From an uncultured Lachnospiraceae bacterium (GTDB lineage Bacteria > Bacillota > Clostridia > Lachnospirales > Lachnospiraceae): a DNA stretch of 18,690 nt. The position numbers and the translations under genes were made by a program. Below the pieces are notes generated by a model. It was not told the DNA's origin. It worked only from the letters and a program-made list of their open reading frames with translations, and ran no database searches. Every line of letters begins with the position of its first letter. Within the stretch, counting starts at the first letter, position 1. This document shows positions 8,460 through 16,902 of this stretch, piece after piece. The stretch lies in contig CACZOG010000279.1 of assembly GCA_902782715.1 (NCBI GenBank), positions 1 through 18,690 of the forward strand. Reading direction: 5' to 3'.

Positions 8460-9470
8460 ATGGAACACATCGTAGTACCCAAAGGATACAAATCTCCGCA
8501 GACAATCAAAGAAACTGAAAAAGCAATTAAGGAAGTAAAGGACTATTTCGAAAGAGCTTTGGCCGATGCACTTGATCTTACACGTGTATCTGCTCCTCTT
8601 TTCGTATGGCCTTCATCAGGTCTTAACGATAACTTAAACGGTGTTGAAAGACCTGTTACATTCGGCATCAGAGAACATGATGATGCAGAGGTTGAGATTG
8701 TTCATTCGCTTGCCAAATGGAAGAGAATGGCATTAAAAGAATACGGCTTTAAAAAGGGCGAAGGTCTTTATACCGATATGACCGCCATCAGAAGAGATGA
8801 AGATACAGACAACCTTCATTCTATCTATGTCGATCAGTGGGACTGGGAAAAGATCATCGACAAAGAAGAAAGAAACATCGATACATTAAAAGAAACCGTT
8901 TTCAGGATCTACATGGCTATCAAGCAGACGGAATTCTATGTATGCGGCAAGTATCATTTCATGGATCCGTTCCTTCCAAACGAGATCTCTTTTATAACAA
9001 CGAAAGAACTCGAGGAAATGTATCCCGATAAGACTCCCAAGGAAAGAGAGAATCTTATCACCAAGGAAAAAGGTGCGGTATTCCTTATGCAGATCGGTGA
9101 CGATCTTGCAAACGGTGAGCCTCATGACGGAAGAGCTCCCGACTATGATGACTGGAAATTAAACGGTGATATTTTGGTATATTATCCCATACTCGGAATG
9201 TCATTTGAATTATCTTCAATGGGCATAAGAGTTGATGAGGATTCTCTGGCATATCAGCTTAAGAAAGCAGGCTGCGAAGAAAGAAGAGAACTTCCTTTCC
9301 AGAAAGCAATCCTTGAGAAGAAAATGCCTTATACCATCGGCGGCGGAATCGGTCAGTCGAGAATCTGCATGTTCTTCTTACAGCGTGCACATATCGGTGA
9401 AGTACAGTCTTCGATATGGCCCAAAGAAGTATACGAGATCGCAGAAGCAAACGGCATCAACATACTTTAA
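8460..9470 (+). CDS. asnA: Aspartate--ammonia ligase (asparagine synthetase A)
   Basis: Makes asparagine from aspartate, free ammonia and ATP (AMP-forming). 336 residues, the typical length of AsnA, which is itself built on the class II synthetase catalytic core. Seen: the VSAPLFVWPSSGLNDNLNGVERPV stretch (43-67), a family signature; YTDMTAIRRDED (104-115); and the C-terminal GGGIGQSRICMFFL (294-307), which corresponds to class II motif 3. A GGAGG site lies 9 bases before the ATG. Its place 20 bases after asnS couples asparagine supply to its charging. It is distinct from glutamine-dependent AsnB, since no glutaminase domain is present. Confidence 0.97.
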   Translation: MEHIVVPKGYKSPQTIKETEKAIKEVKDYFERALADALDLTRVSAPLFVWPSSGLNDNLNGVERPVTFGIREHDDAEVEIVHSLAKWKRMALKEYGFKKGEGLYTDMTAIRRDEDTDNLHSIYVDQWDWEKIIDKEERNIDTLKETVFRIYMAIKQTEFYVCGKYHFMDPFLPNEISFITTKELEEMYPDKTPKERENLITKEKGAVFLMQIGDDLANGEPHDGRAPDYDDWKLNGDILVYYPILGMSFELSSMGIRVDEDSLAYQLKKAGCEERRELPFQKAILEKKMPYTIGGGIGQSRICMFFLQRAHIGEVQSSIWPKEVYEIAEANGINIL

Positions 9471-9487
9471 TTGACAAGGAAACAATA

Positions 9488-10132
9488 ATGGACAAAGCGT
9501 TAAAAAGATATATTCTTCCCATCGTTTCGGTTCTTGCGATAATCGTATTCGATCAGTGGACCAAGCTTCTTACACTGAAGCATTTCTTTATAAACGGTGA
9601 GCAGGATATATCCATAATCAACAAAGTCCTAAGGATCTGTTTTGTGCAGAACGAGGGAATGGCCTGGGGTCTTTTTCAGAACAAACAGATCGTTTTTATC
9701 GTTATCACTCCTTTGGTGATCGCAGGACTTATTTATATTTATTATAAAATGCCGTTCGAGAAAAAATACATCGCCATGAGGGTATGCGTTATATTCCTTA
9801 TGGGAGGTGCGATAGGAAATCTCATCGACAGGATCGATCTTATCGACAGGGTTTCTCTTCTTGAAGGCGCATTCAGAACAGGTAATATTTTCCACGGATA
9901 CGTTGTGGATATGATATATGCGGAAATCATCAATTTTCCTGTCTTTAACATTGCCGACAGCTTTATTACGATAGGTTTTGCTTTATTGCTGGTTTTGATC
10001 ATTTTTGTATACAAAGAGAAAGATTTTGACGTGATTTTTCCCGGAAAGAAAACAAGCAGTGAGCCTGAGACAGCGGAAAAATCCGAACAGTCGGAAAGCG
10101 AAGAGGCTTTGAAAACAGATGAAGATAATTGA
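9488..10132 (+). CDS. lspA: Lipoprotein signal peptidase (signal peptidase II)
   Basis: Inner-membrane aspartyl protease that cleaves the signal peptide of lipid-modified prolipoproteins. Residues are numbered from ATG 9488, giving 214 residues; AAGGA at 9476-9480 is 7 bases upstream. An in-frame ATG at 9416 lies inside asnA and gives a polar extension unlike the family, so it was rejected. Four hydrophobic segments are visible (about 8-26, 67-86, 96-113, 155-175). Catalytic motifs are present: FVQNEGMAWG (N55), GGAIGNLIDR (106-115), VVDMIY (D141) and FNIADSFI (D157). Unusual is a tail of about 35 residues after the last membrane segment, rich in Ser and Glu. The end of the gene overlaps the next gene by 14 bases. 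Identification is firm; the role of the tail is unknown. Confidence 0.95.
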   Translation: MDKALKRYILPIVSVLAIIVFDQWTKLLTLKHFFINGEQDISIINKVLRICFVQNEGMAWGLFQNKQIVFIVITPLVIAGLIYIYYKMPFEKKYIAMRVCVIFLMGGAIGNLIDRIDLIDRVSLLEGAFRTGNIFHGYVVDMIYAEIINFPVFNIADSFITIGFALLLVLIIFVYKEKDFDVIFPGKKTSSEPETAEKSEQSESEEALKTDEDN

Positions 10133-10910
10133 TGCGCATACACACATTTTTCCTGACAAGATAGCCACTAAGGCTTCGGCATCGATAGGTGATTTCTACG
10201 GCATCCCGATGAATTCGGATGCATCGGTGGGATCACTTCTCGAACTCGAAAAAGAACTCGGAACATCGCATATGCTCGTATGTTCCTCGGCTCTTTCGCC
10301 CGCACAGGTTACAGGGATCAATAATTTTATTGCGAAGGAAATCGGTGAACATCCCGAATTCGTCGGATTTGCGGCAATGCACCGCGATATGGAAGATTTT
10401 AAGGAAGAACTCATAAGGGTAAAGAACCTCGGAATGAAGGGCGTTAAATTCCATCACGATATGCAGCAGATCGATATCGACGATCCGAAGCAGTATCCGA
10501 TCTACGAGGCGATGGAGGAACTGGGACTCGCACTTCTTCTTCACATGGGTGATGACAGATATGATTATTCCGCACCCGAGAAGATGGTTAAGGTTGCAAA
10601 GGATTTCCCTAAGCTTAAAGTTCTCGGAGCACATTTCGGCGGATATCGCAGATGGTCGGATTCAATACATAATCCGAGACTTGATAACGTTTATTACGAT
10701 ACATCAAGTTCGCTTTTCATGATGGATGCCGCAACTGCTGTAAGATTTATAGATCATTTCGGACCTGACAAATTCTTCTTCGGAACTGATTTCCCTATGT
10801 GGGAGCCCAAGAAGGAATTTGAGAGATTTATGAAACTTAATTTGCCCGATGATGTGAGACAAATGATTTTATATGACAATTTTGCGAGAGTTTTTGACAT
10901 TACAGACTAG
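10119..10910 (+). CDS. Amidohydrolase-2 family metal-dependent hydrolase (TIM barrel), substrate unknown
   Basis: 263-residue cytosolic protein of the amidohydrolase-related family. Metal-site residues are visible in the expected order: the N-terminal HTH (H7, H9, in IIDAHTHIFP), GVKFHH (K110, H112), LLLHMGDD (H142), LGAHFGG (H172) and FGTDFPM (D224). This pattern fits the mononuclear branch that includes the decarboxylase-like members (ACMSD/gamma-resorcylate type) and many uncharacterised hydrolases. The sequence does not let me choose a substrate. Its ATG lies inside the end of lspA (14-base overlap), so the two are likely translated together. The downstream neighbour is the adenylation-carrier-reductase gene after 30 bases. 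Family assignment is good; function is open. Confidence 0.85.
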   Translation: MKIIDAHTHIFPDKIATKASASIGDFYGIPMNSDASVGSLLELEKELGTSHMLVCSSALSPAQVTGINNFIAKEIGEHPEFVGFAAMHRDMEDFKEELIRVKNLGMKGVKFHHDMQQIDIDDPKQYPIYEAMEELGLALLLHMGDDRYDYSAPEKMVKVAKDFPKLKVLGAHFGGYRRWSDSIHNPRLDNVYYDTSSSLFMMDAATAVRFIDHFGPDKFFFGTDFPMWEPKKEFERFMKLNLPDDVRQMILYDNFARVFDITD

Positions 10911-10940
10911 TTTATTTTGCGTGAGAAAGTGGGAAAACGG

Positions 10941-13883
10941 ATGACAGACAATTTTGTTACAATCAAAGAATTTGTTGATGAGATCGGAAATAAATATGCT
11001 GATAATATCGCATACAGATTTTTCCGTGAAGAAGTAATCGAAGACAGAACATATACCAACTTAAGAAATGATGCTTTTTCTCTGGCAAGTTTCTTTGTAT
11101 CCAAAAAATTCGTCAATAAGCATATAGCAATTTTAGGAGGCACAAGCTACGAATGGGTTGTGTCTTTTCTTGCTGTTATAATGAGCGGAAATATCGTAGT
11201 TCCCATTGACAAAATGCTTCTAGAAAAAGAAATGATGTTCCTTTTTGAACAGGGAGACATCGATATCATTCTTTATGACGAAGAGTTCGAACAGATTGCC
11301 AAGAATGCGAAAAAAGGCATCAAAAAAGTCAAGAATATCTACTGCATGCTTTCGGAGGATTTTGCGGAGACCTTAAAGACGAAGGAAGTCGAACTGCCCG
11401 AGACAAACCCCGACGAACTTGCCGAGATCCTCTTTACTTCCGGAACTACGGGAGTCAGCAAGGGCGTAATGCTCTCGCAGACAAATATCGTAAACAACAT
11501 TATTGAGATAAGAAGAAAAGATTACGCTTCAAACGTTGCGGGACAGCCCGTTGTTTTAAGTGTTCTTCCGATCCATCATACATTCGAATTAACTGTTGAT
11601 AACCTGGGTATTTTAGCATACGGCGTTACGATCTGCATTAATGACAAGCTTGAGAACATAGCTGCCAACATGAATCTTTTCAAACCTTCGGTTATCCTCA
11701 TTGTTCCCGCCATAGCGGAAGCTTTATACAAGAAGGTAAAAGATGCAATGAACACGCCTTCGACCGCGAGAAAAATGAAGGGCGGTCAGAAACTGGTGGA
11801 TGCCGCAAAGGTTTTAAAAATGGATGTCCGCCGTTCGGTGTACAAACAGCTCCTCGATAAATTCGGCGGAAACTTAACCAACGTTGTAGTCGGCGGTGCC
11901 GCACTTCGCCCCGAGATCTGCGAACTATTCGACAAGTTCGGGATCAATGTTTATCAGGGCTACGGGTTGACTGAATGTGCACCTCTGGTTGCATCAAACG
12001 ATCCCGGCAACAACAAAGTGGGTTCGGTAGGAAAATGCGTTTCCTATATGGAAGCGAAGACCATAAACGGCGAGATCGTTGTTAAGGGTCCGGGTGTCAT
12101 GCTCGGATATTATAAGAATGAAGAAGCCACTAAAGAAGCGATCAAAGACGGCTGGTTCTATACGGGCGACCTCGGATACATCGATGAGGACGGTTATATC
12201 TTCATTACAGGAAGAAGCAAGAACATAATCATTCTTGATAACGGTAAGAATATCTATCCCGAAGAACTCGAGGATAAGATCATTACGATAGACGGCGTAA
12301 AAGATGTCTTTGTATACTCTGACAAGGGCAGACTCTGCACGCTTATCTTACCCGAGAATCCCGGTGACAAAGATAAGAAGAAGGCTATCGAAGGAGCGAT
12401 CAAGAAATTAAACGAAACCCTTCCGGCTTACAAGAGAATCACGTTTATAAGCTTTACGCACAGAGAGTTTCCCAAGACCACGACGCTTAAGATAAAGCGT
12501 AAGGATCTTATGGAAATGATCAAAACACAGCTTGTCAAAAACGAAGTGAAATATGTTCCCGCGTCAAATCCTACCGAAGAAAAACTGGTCAATGCGTTCG
12601 AACAGATCTTATCGAAGAGAGTCGGTATCTACGATGACTTCTTTGAACTCGGCGGAGATTCGCTCTCAGCTTTGGAACTTGCCGCAATAGTAGGGATCAA
12701 TGCACAGGAACTGTATGAATATCCTACGGTAGAATCGCTTGCGAGATTCATGCAGGGAACCAATGAATTCGAAGCGGAAGAAAACAGAGTGGATGTCAAT
12801 TCGATCATCTTAAAGAATTCGAACGTACTTTACAAGAACCCTCATAAATGCGTTTTCTTAACGGGTGCCACGGGCTTCCTCGGAGCGCATATTTTAAGGG
12901 AACTTTTAAGAAACAAGGTTAAAGTCGTATGCCTTGTAAGAAATGAAGAGAGATTAAGACAGACTTTGGGAAGATATTTCCCGAAGGAGTACAAATATTA
13001 TAACTACAAGGTCGTAAAAGGAGATATCGAAGCACCGCATTTCGGACTTAACGATGTCGAATATTCGATCCTTGTAAGAAAAGTGGATACCGTGATCCAT
13101 ACGGCTGCAAACGTTCATCATGCGGGTCATTACGAAGACTTCGAGAGAACCAACGTATGGGGCACACAGAACGTTATCAATTTCTGTAAGGATGCGAGAG
13201 CCGTTCTTCATTACACATCCACCGCATCGGTTAACGGCGTCGGAACCGTTTCGATCCCCAAGACCGATAAAGTGTTCGATGAATTTGTCCTCGATATCGG
13301 ACAGAACTACGTTCAGAACGTTTACATTCATTCGAAGTACAAAGCTGAAGAAGCCGTTCTTCTCGCAAGACAGGACGGATTAAAAGTTAATATCTACAGA
13401 ATAGGAAACCTGACATGGAGAATGTCCGACGGTATGTTCCAGAAGAATGCGGAAGACAACGGATTCATAGGAAGAGCCAGAGGTTTGTTCAAAGCAGGTC
13501 TTTACAGCCCTGAAATGGCTGAATTCCCGATGGATTTCACAGCAGTTGACGAATGTGCGAATGCATATGTCAAACTGGTTCTTCACAACAGGATCAACAA
13601 CATTTATCATTTGTACAATCCTCATCTTTTTACCATCGAGAAGCTTGCCAACAAACTGCTTTTCCCCTGCAAGGTTGTATCCAGGGAGCTTTTTGACAAA
13701 CTCATCCGTGAAAAGATCATGGACAAGGACGTTGCAGTGCTTTCGTTCTATTCGTCTATCGCTTCAAATTCAAGAAACGTTCCGGTCAAGAACGATTATA
13801 CCTGCGGAGTGCTTCAGAACTTAGGTTTTAAGTGGTCCAAGATCGGTTTCCATTATCTTAAATACATAAAGAGATTTATGTAA
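10941..13883 (+). CDS. Three-domain adenylation-carrier-thioester reductase (carboxylic acid reductase-like)
   Basis: 980 residues from ATG 10941. An in-frame TTG at 10917 adds eight residues and has poor support. Domain 1 (about 1-530) is an AMP-forming acyl ligase resembling long-chain acyl-CoA synthetases: FTSGTTGVSKG (165-175), YGLTE (341-345), WFYTGDLG (405-412), NGKNIYPEELE, and the A10-type lysine in PKTTTLKIKRKDL (about K517). Domain 2 (about 544-606) is a phosphopantetheine carrier with LGGDSLSALE, attachment Ser574. Domain 3 (about 637-980) is an extended short-chain reductase: TGATGFLGAH (641-650), STASVNG (760-766) and YIHSK (Y795, K799). This order defines carboxylic acid reductases and Lys2-type enzymes, which release the bound acyl group as an aldehyde. 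No condensation domain is present, so it is not a full NRPS. The substrate is probably a fatty or aromatic acid; this is inferred from the ligase type. It needs a phosphopantetheinyl transferase encoded elsewhere. Confidence 0.88.
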   Translation: MTDNFVTIKEFVDEIGNKYADNIAYRFFREEVIEDRTYTNLRNDAFSLASFFVSKKFVNKHIAILGGTSYEWVVSFLAVIMSGNIVVPIDKMLLEKEMMFLFEQGDIDIILYDEEFEQIAKNAKKGIKKVKNIYCMLSEDFAETLKTKEVELPETNPDELAEILFTSGTTGVSKGVMLSQTNIVNNIIEIRRKDYASNVAGQPVVLSVLPIHHTFELTVDNLGILAYGVTICINDKLENIAANMNLFKPSVILIVPAIAEALYKKVKDAMNTPSTARKMKGGQKLVDAAKVLKMDVRRSVYKQLLDKFGGNLTNVVVGGAALRPEICELFDKFGINVYQGYGLTECAPLVASNDPGNNKVGSVGKCVSYMEAKTINGEIVVKGPGVMLGYYKNEEATKEAIKDGWFYTGDLGYIDEDGYIFITGRSKNIIILDNGKNIYPEELEDKIITIDGVKDVFVYSDKGRLCTLILPENPGDKDKKKAIEGAIKKLNETLPAYKRITFISFTHREFPKTTTLKIKRKDLMEMIKTQLVKNEVKYVPASNPTEEKLVNAFEQILSKRVGIYDDFFELGGDSLSALELAAIVGINAQELYEYPTVESLARFMQGTNEFEAEENRVDVNSIILKNSNVLYKNPHKCVFLTGATGFLGAHILRELLRNKVKVVCLVRNEERLRQTLGRYFPKEYKYYNYKVVKGDIEAPHFGLNDVEYSILVRKVDTVIHTAANVHHAGHYEDFERTNVWGTQNVINFCKDARAVLHYTSTASVNGVGTVSIPKTDKVFDEFVLDIGQNYVQNVYIHSKYKAEEAVLLARQDGLKVNIYRIGNLTWRMSDGMFQKNAEDNGFIGRARGLFKAGLYSPEMAEFPMDFTAVDECANAYVKLVLHNRINNIYHLYNPHLFTIEKLANKLLFPCKVVSRELFDKLIREKIMDKDVAVLSFYSSIASNSRNVPVKNDYTCGVLQNLGFKWSKIGFHYLKYIKRFM

Positions 13884-13908
13884 AAAAACATGTAAGGTCG
13901 TAATACAG

Positions 13909-16902
13909 GTGAAAATAGGTATTGATATCGGCTCTACGACGATAAAGTCCGTAGTGTTCGATGATTCGGGAAATTTAATACATAAAAGTTATGAGCGTCA
14001 TTTCACGCTGATCACGGAAAAGACGCAGGAAGTAATAAAGGGCCTGATCGACAAATTCGAGATCAAAGAACCCGTGATCTGTGCGATATCCGGTTCCGCG
14101 GGAATGGGACTTGCAGAGAAGGCGGGAATACCTTTCGTTCAGGAAGTGTACGCAACAAAGGTTGCAATCTCCAAACGTCTTCCCGATACGGATGTTGTTA
14201 TAGAACTCGGCGGAGAGGATGCAAAGATCCTTTTCTTAAAAGGCAATCTCGAAGTCAGAATGAACGGAACCTGTGCCGGCGGTACGGGTGCTTTTGCCGA
14301 CCAGATGGCATCCCTTATGCAGATCACGGCTGATGAGATGAACGAACTCGCTAAAAATGCGGAGAAGATCTATCCCATCGCTTCAAGATGCGGCGTATTC
14401 GCCAAAACAGATATTCAGCCCCTTCTTAACCAGGGTGCGAGAAAAGAAGATATTTCAGCGAGTATTTATTCTGCGATCGTCAATCAGACGATAACAGGTC
14501 TTGCACAGGGTCATCCCATTGAGGGAAAGATCGTATATCTTGGAGGACCTCTTACTTTCATGTCGCAGTTAAGACTCGCTTTTGACAAGGCACTTAACTG
14601 TACGGGAGTCTGTCCTGACGACTCTCTTCTTTTTGTTGCCATGGGTGCAGCATATTATGCAAATGAAGCAGTAGATCTGAACGAGGCATTAAGGATTATT
14701 TCCGAAGCTAAGGATTCCATCAGGATCTCTTCGCTTGAGCCTTTGTTCAAAAACGAAGAAGAGTATAAAGAGTTTACCGAAAGACATGCCAAAGACAAGG
14801 TTGAGAGGATCGAAGGAATACCTTACGAAGGCGAAGCATTCCTGGGCATCGATTCCGGCTCTACCACACTCAAAGTAATCCTTACGAACGACAAGGGTGA
14901 GATCCTTTATTCAAGATACGAATCCAATCAGGGTAAACCCATTGACGTCGTTGTGGAATCGTTAAAAGAAATGTATGCAAAGTATCCCAAAGCACATATC
15001 GCATCAAGTGCGGTTACCGGATACGGCGAAGACATGATAAAAGCCGCTCTTAACGTTGAATACGGAGTGGTTGAAACGGTTGCGCATTTTACCGCAGCCA
15101 AATTCTTCCTTCCCGATGTTGAATTCATTATCGATATCGGCGGACAGGATATGAAATGTTTCAAGATAAGAAACGGTGCGATCGACAACATATTCTTAAA
15201 CGAAGCATGCTCTTCGGGATGCGGATCTTTCCTTCAGACCTTTGCTTCTTCGATGGGATATGAGATAGCCGAATTCGCGAACTTAGGACTCTTCGGAGAC
15301 AATCCCGTGGATCTGGGTTCAAGATGTACCGTATTTATGAACTCTTCCGTAAAGCAGGCTCAGAAAGAGGGCGTTACGGTAGAGAATATTTCCGCAGGTC
15401 TTTCGATAAGCGTTATCAAGAATGCGCTTTATAAAGTTATCAGAGTTCATTCCGCTGACGAATTGGGAAAGAAGATCGTCGTACAGGGCGGTACGTTCTT
15501 AAACAATGCGGTTCTTCGCGCATTTGAAAAAGAAATGGGCGTTGATGTAATAAGACCTGACATTGCGGGAATGATGGGTGCATACGGTGCCGCATTATAT
15601 GCCAAGGAACTCTACAGGAAAAAGGGCAATGCTCATGACGAAGGTTATGAGGGCGTTATTTCCGATGAGGAACTTAAGACATTCTCTTATGATGTTAAAA
15701 GCGTTACTTGTAACGGATGTAACAACCACTGTCAGCTGACGGTCAATACATTCAGCGGCGGCAGAAGATTCATCGGCGGTAACAGATGCGAGAAACCCGT
15801 TACGAAGAAAGCACAGGATGATTCGTTAAATATCTACGAATATAAAATTTCCCTTCTTAAAGAATACTCAGACAATTTCTCAACGAAGAGCGAAGAAGAA
15901 AAGAAAAACGATATGTCCGATAAAACGGACAGAAACAAAGTTATCGGTCTGCCTCTTGCAATGAATATGTACGAGATGCTTCCTTTCTGGTACACGTTCT
16001 TTAAGAGCCTCGGATATACGGTTAACATTTCGGGCTTTTCAAACAGAGCAATGTATATAAAGGGCCAGGGAACGATTCCTTCGGATACGGTATGCTTTCC
16101 TGCGAAGATGATGCACGGTCATATTCAGACATTAATCGAGATGGGCGTGGATGTTATCTTTTATCCCGGAATGACATATCATTTCAATGAGAAAAAGGGC
16201 AGAAACAATTACAACTGCGCGGTTATCTCGGGATATCCCGAAGTAATCGGAGCCAATACGGTTAATTTCGGTGATATTGTTTATATCCGCGATTATGTCG
16301 GACCTCATGTCAGAAAAGTATTCCCGACGAAGATTAAGGAAATACTTGAGAAGAGACTCGGCGAAACATATGACAAGGCTGAAATTAAGAAAGCCTGCGA
16401 TGCGGCATATGCGGAATATTACAATTATGTTTCAAAAGTCCGCGCCAAGGGCGAAGAAATAATTGCAAGAGCCAAGGAAGAAGACAAGAAGATTGTTCTT
16501 CTGGCAGGAAGACCTTACCATGCGGATCCCGAAGTAAACCACGGTATTCACAAGCTCATCGCAGGGCTCGGATTTGCGGTTGTAAGCGAAGACTGCGTTG
16601 CATACAAAGTCGGCAGATTCAGCACCAACATTATTGCTCAGTGGACTTTCCATCAGAGACTGTTTTCTGCTGCAAAATTCGTTGCCGACAACGATGATTT
16701 CTTTATGGTTCATCTTGTATCGTTCGGCTGCGGTCTTGATGCGTTAACGACCGATGAAGTAAGAGAAATACTTGAGTGCAAAGGAAAACTTTATACTCAG
16801 ATAAAGATAGACGAAGTAACCAACCTCGGTGCCGTAAAGATAAGACTCAGAAGTCTCATGGCGGCCATCGAATCGGGAAAGGGGGACAAGGACAATGGCT
16901 AA
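13909..16902 (+). CDS. Tandem acyl-CoA dehydratase activase with DUF2229 domain; plasmalogen synthase-like large subunit
   Basis: 997 residues with a GTG start. The start is fixed by the phosphate loop GIDIGSTT at residues 4-11 and by AAGG at 13894-13897. Two BadF/HgdC-type ATPase domains follow each other (about 1-255 and 311-570), each with its own phosphate loops (DIGSTTIK; DSGSTTLK) and GGEDAK/GGQDMK. Each domain also keeps the cysteines that in HgdC bind a [4Fe-4S] cluster: C122 and C161; C434 or C438, and C473. A linker holds C601, C604, C608 and C627, and a DUF2229 domain follows (about 677-890; GLPLAMNMYEMLPFW, then AGRPYHADPEVNHG). In this family ATP hydrolysis drives low-potential electron transfer to an HgdB-like partner, encoded next door. 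The same layout occurs in the anaerobic plasmalogen synthase of C. perfringens (PlsA/PlsR). Other dehydratase-like roles cannot be excluded. Confidence 0.85.
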   Translation: MKIGIDIGSTTIKSVVFDDSGNLIHKSYERHFTLITEKTQEVIKGLIDKFEIKEPVICAISGSAGMGLAEKAGIPFVQEVYATKVAISKRLPDTDVVIELGGEDAKILFLKGNLEVRMNGTCAGGTGAFADQMASLMQITADEMNELAKNAEKIYPIASRCGVFAKTDIQPLLNQGARKEDISASIYSAIVNQTITGLAQGHPIEGKIVYLGGPLTFMSQLRLAFDKALNCTGVCPDDSLLFVAMGAAYYANEAVDLNEALRIISEAKDSIRISSLEPLFKNEEEYKEFTERHAKDKVERIEGIPYEGEAFLGIDSGSTTLKVILTNDKGEILYSRYESNQGKPIDVVVESLKEMYAKYPKAHIASSAVTGYGEDMIKAALNVEYGVVETVAHFTAAKFFLPDVEFIIDIGGQDMKCFKIRNGAIDNIFLNEACSSGCGSFLQTFASSMGYEIAEFANLGLFGDNPVDLGSRCTVFMNSSVKQAQKEGVTVENISAGLSISVIKNALYKVIRVHSADELGKKIVVQGGTFLNNAVLRAFEKEMGVDVIRPDIAGMMGAYGAALYAKELYRKKGNAHDEGYEGVISDEELKTFSYDVKSVTCNGCNNHCQLTVNTFSGGRRFIGGNRCEKPVTKKAQDDSLNIYEYKISLLKEYSDNFSTKSEEEKKNDMSDKTDRNKVIGLPLAMNMYEMLPFWYTFFKSLGYTVNISGFSNRAMYIKGQGTIPSDTVCFPAKMMHGHIQTLIEMGVDVIFYPGMTYHFNEKKGRNNYNCAVISGYPEVIGANTVNFGDIVYIRDYVGPHVRKVFPTKIKEILEKRLGETYDKAEIKKACDAAYAEYYNYVSKVRAKGEEIIARAKEEDKKIVLLAGRPYHADPEVNHGIHKLIAGLGFAVVSEDCVAYKVGRFSTNIIAQWTFHQRLFSAAKFVADNDDFFMVHLVSFGCGLDALTTDEVREILECKGKLYTQIKIDEVTNLGAVKIRLRSLMAAIESGKGDKDNG

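Noticed and set aside
9416..9487. Upstream ATG for lspA inside asnA
   Set aside because: Adds a charged extension ahead of the membrane segment; the ATG at 9488 has its own ribosome binding site and fits the family.
10894..10920. Perfect -35-like TTGACA (10894-10899) before the adenylation-carrier-reductase gene
   Set aside because: No acceptable -10 box at 15-19 bases; TATTTT is only 13 bases away, and the hexamer codes for the last residues of the amidohydrolase. Likely chance.
10917..10940. TTG start for the three-domain reductase
   Set aside because: No good ribosome binding site; the ATG at 10941 gives the expected N-terminus of the ligase domain.
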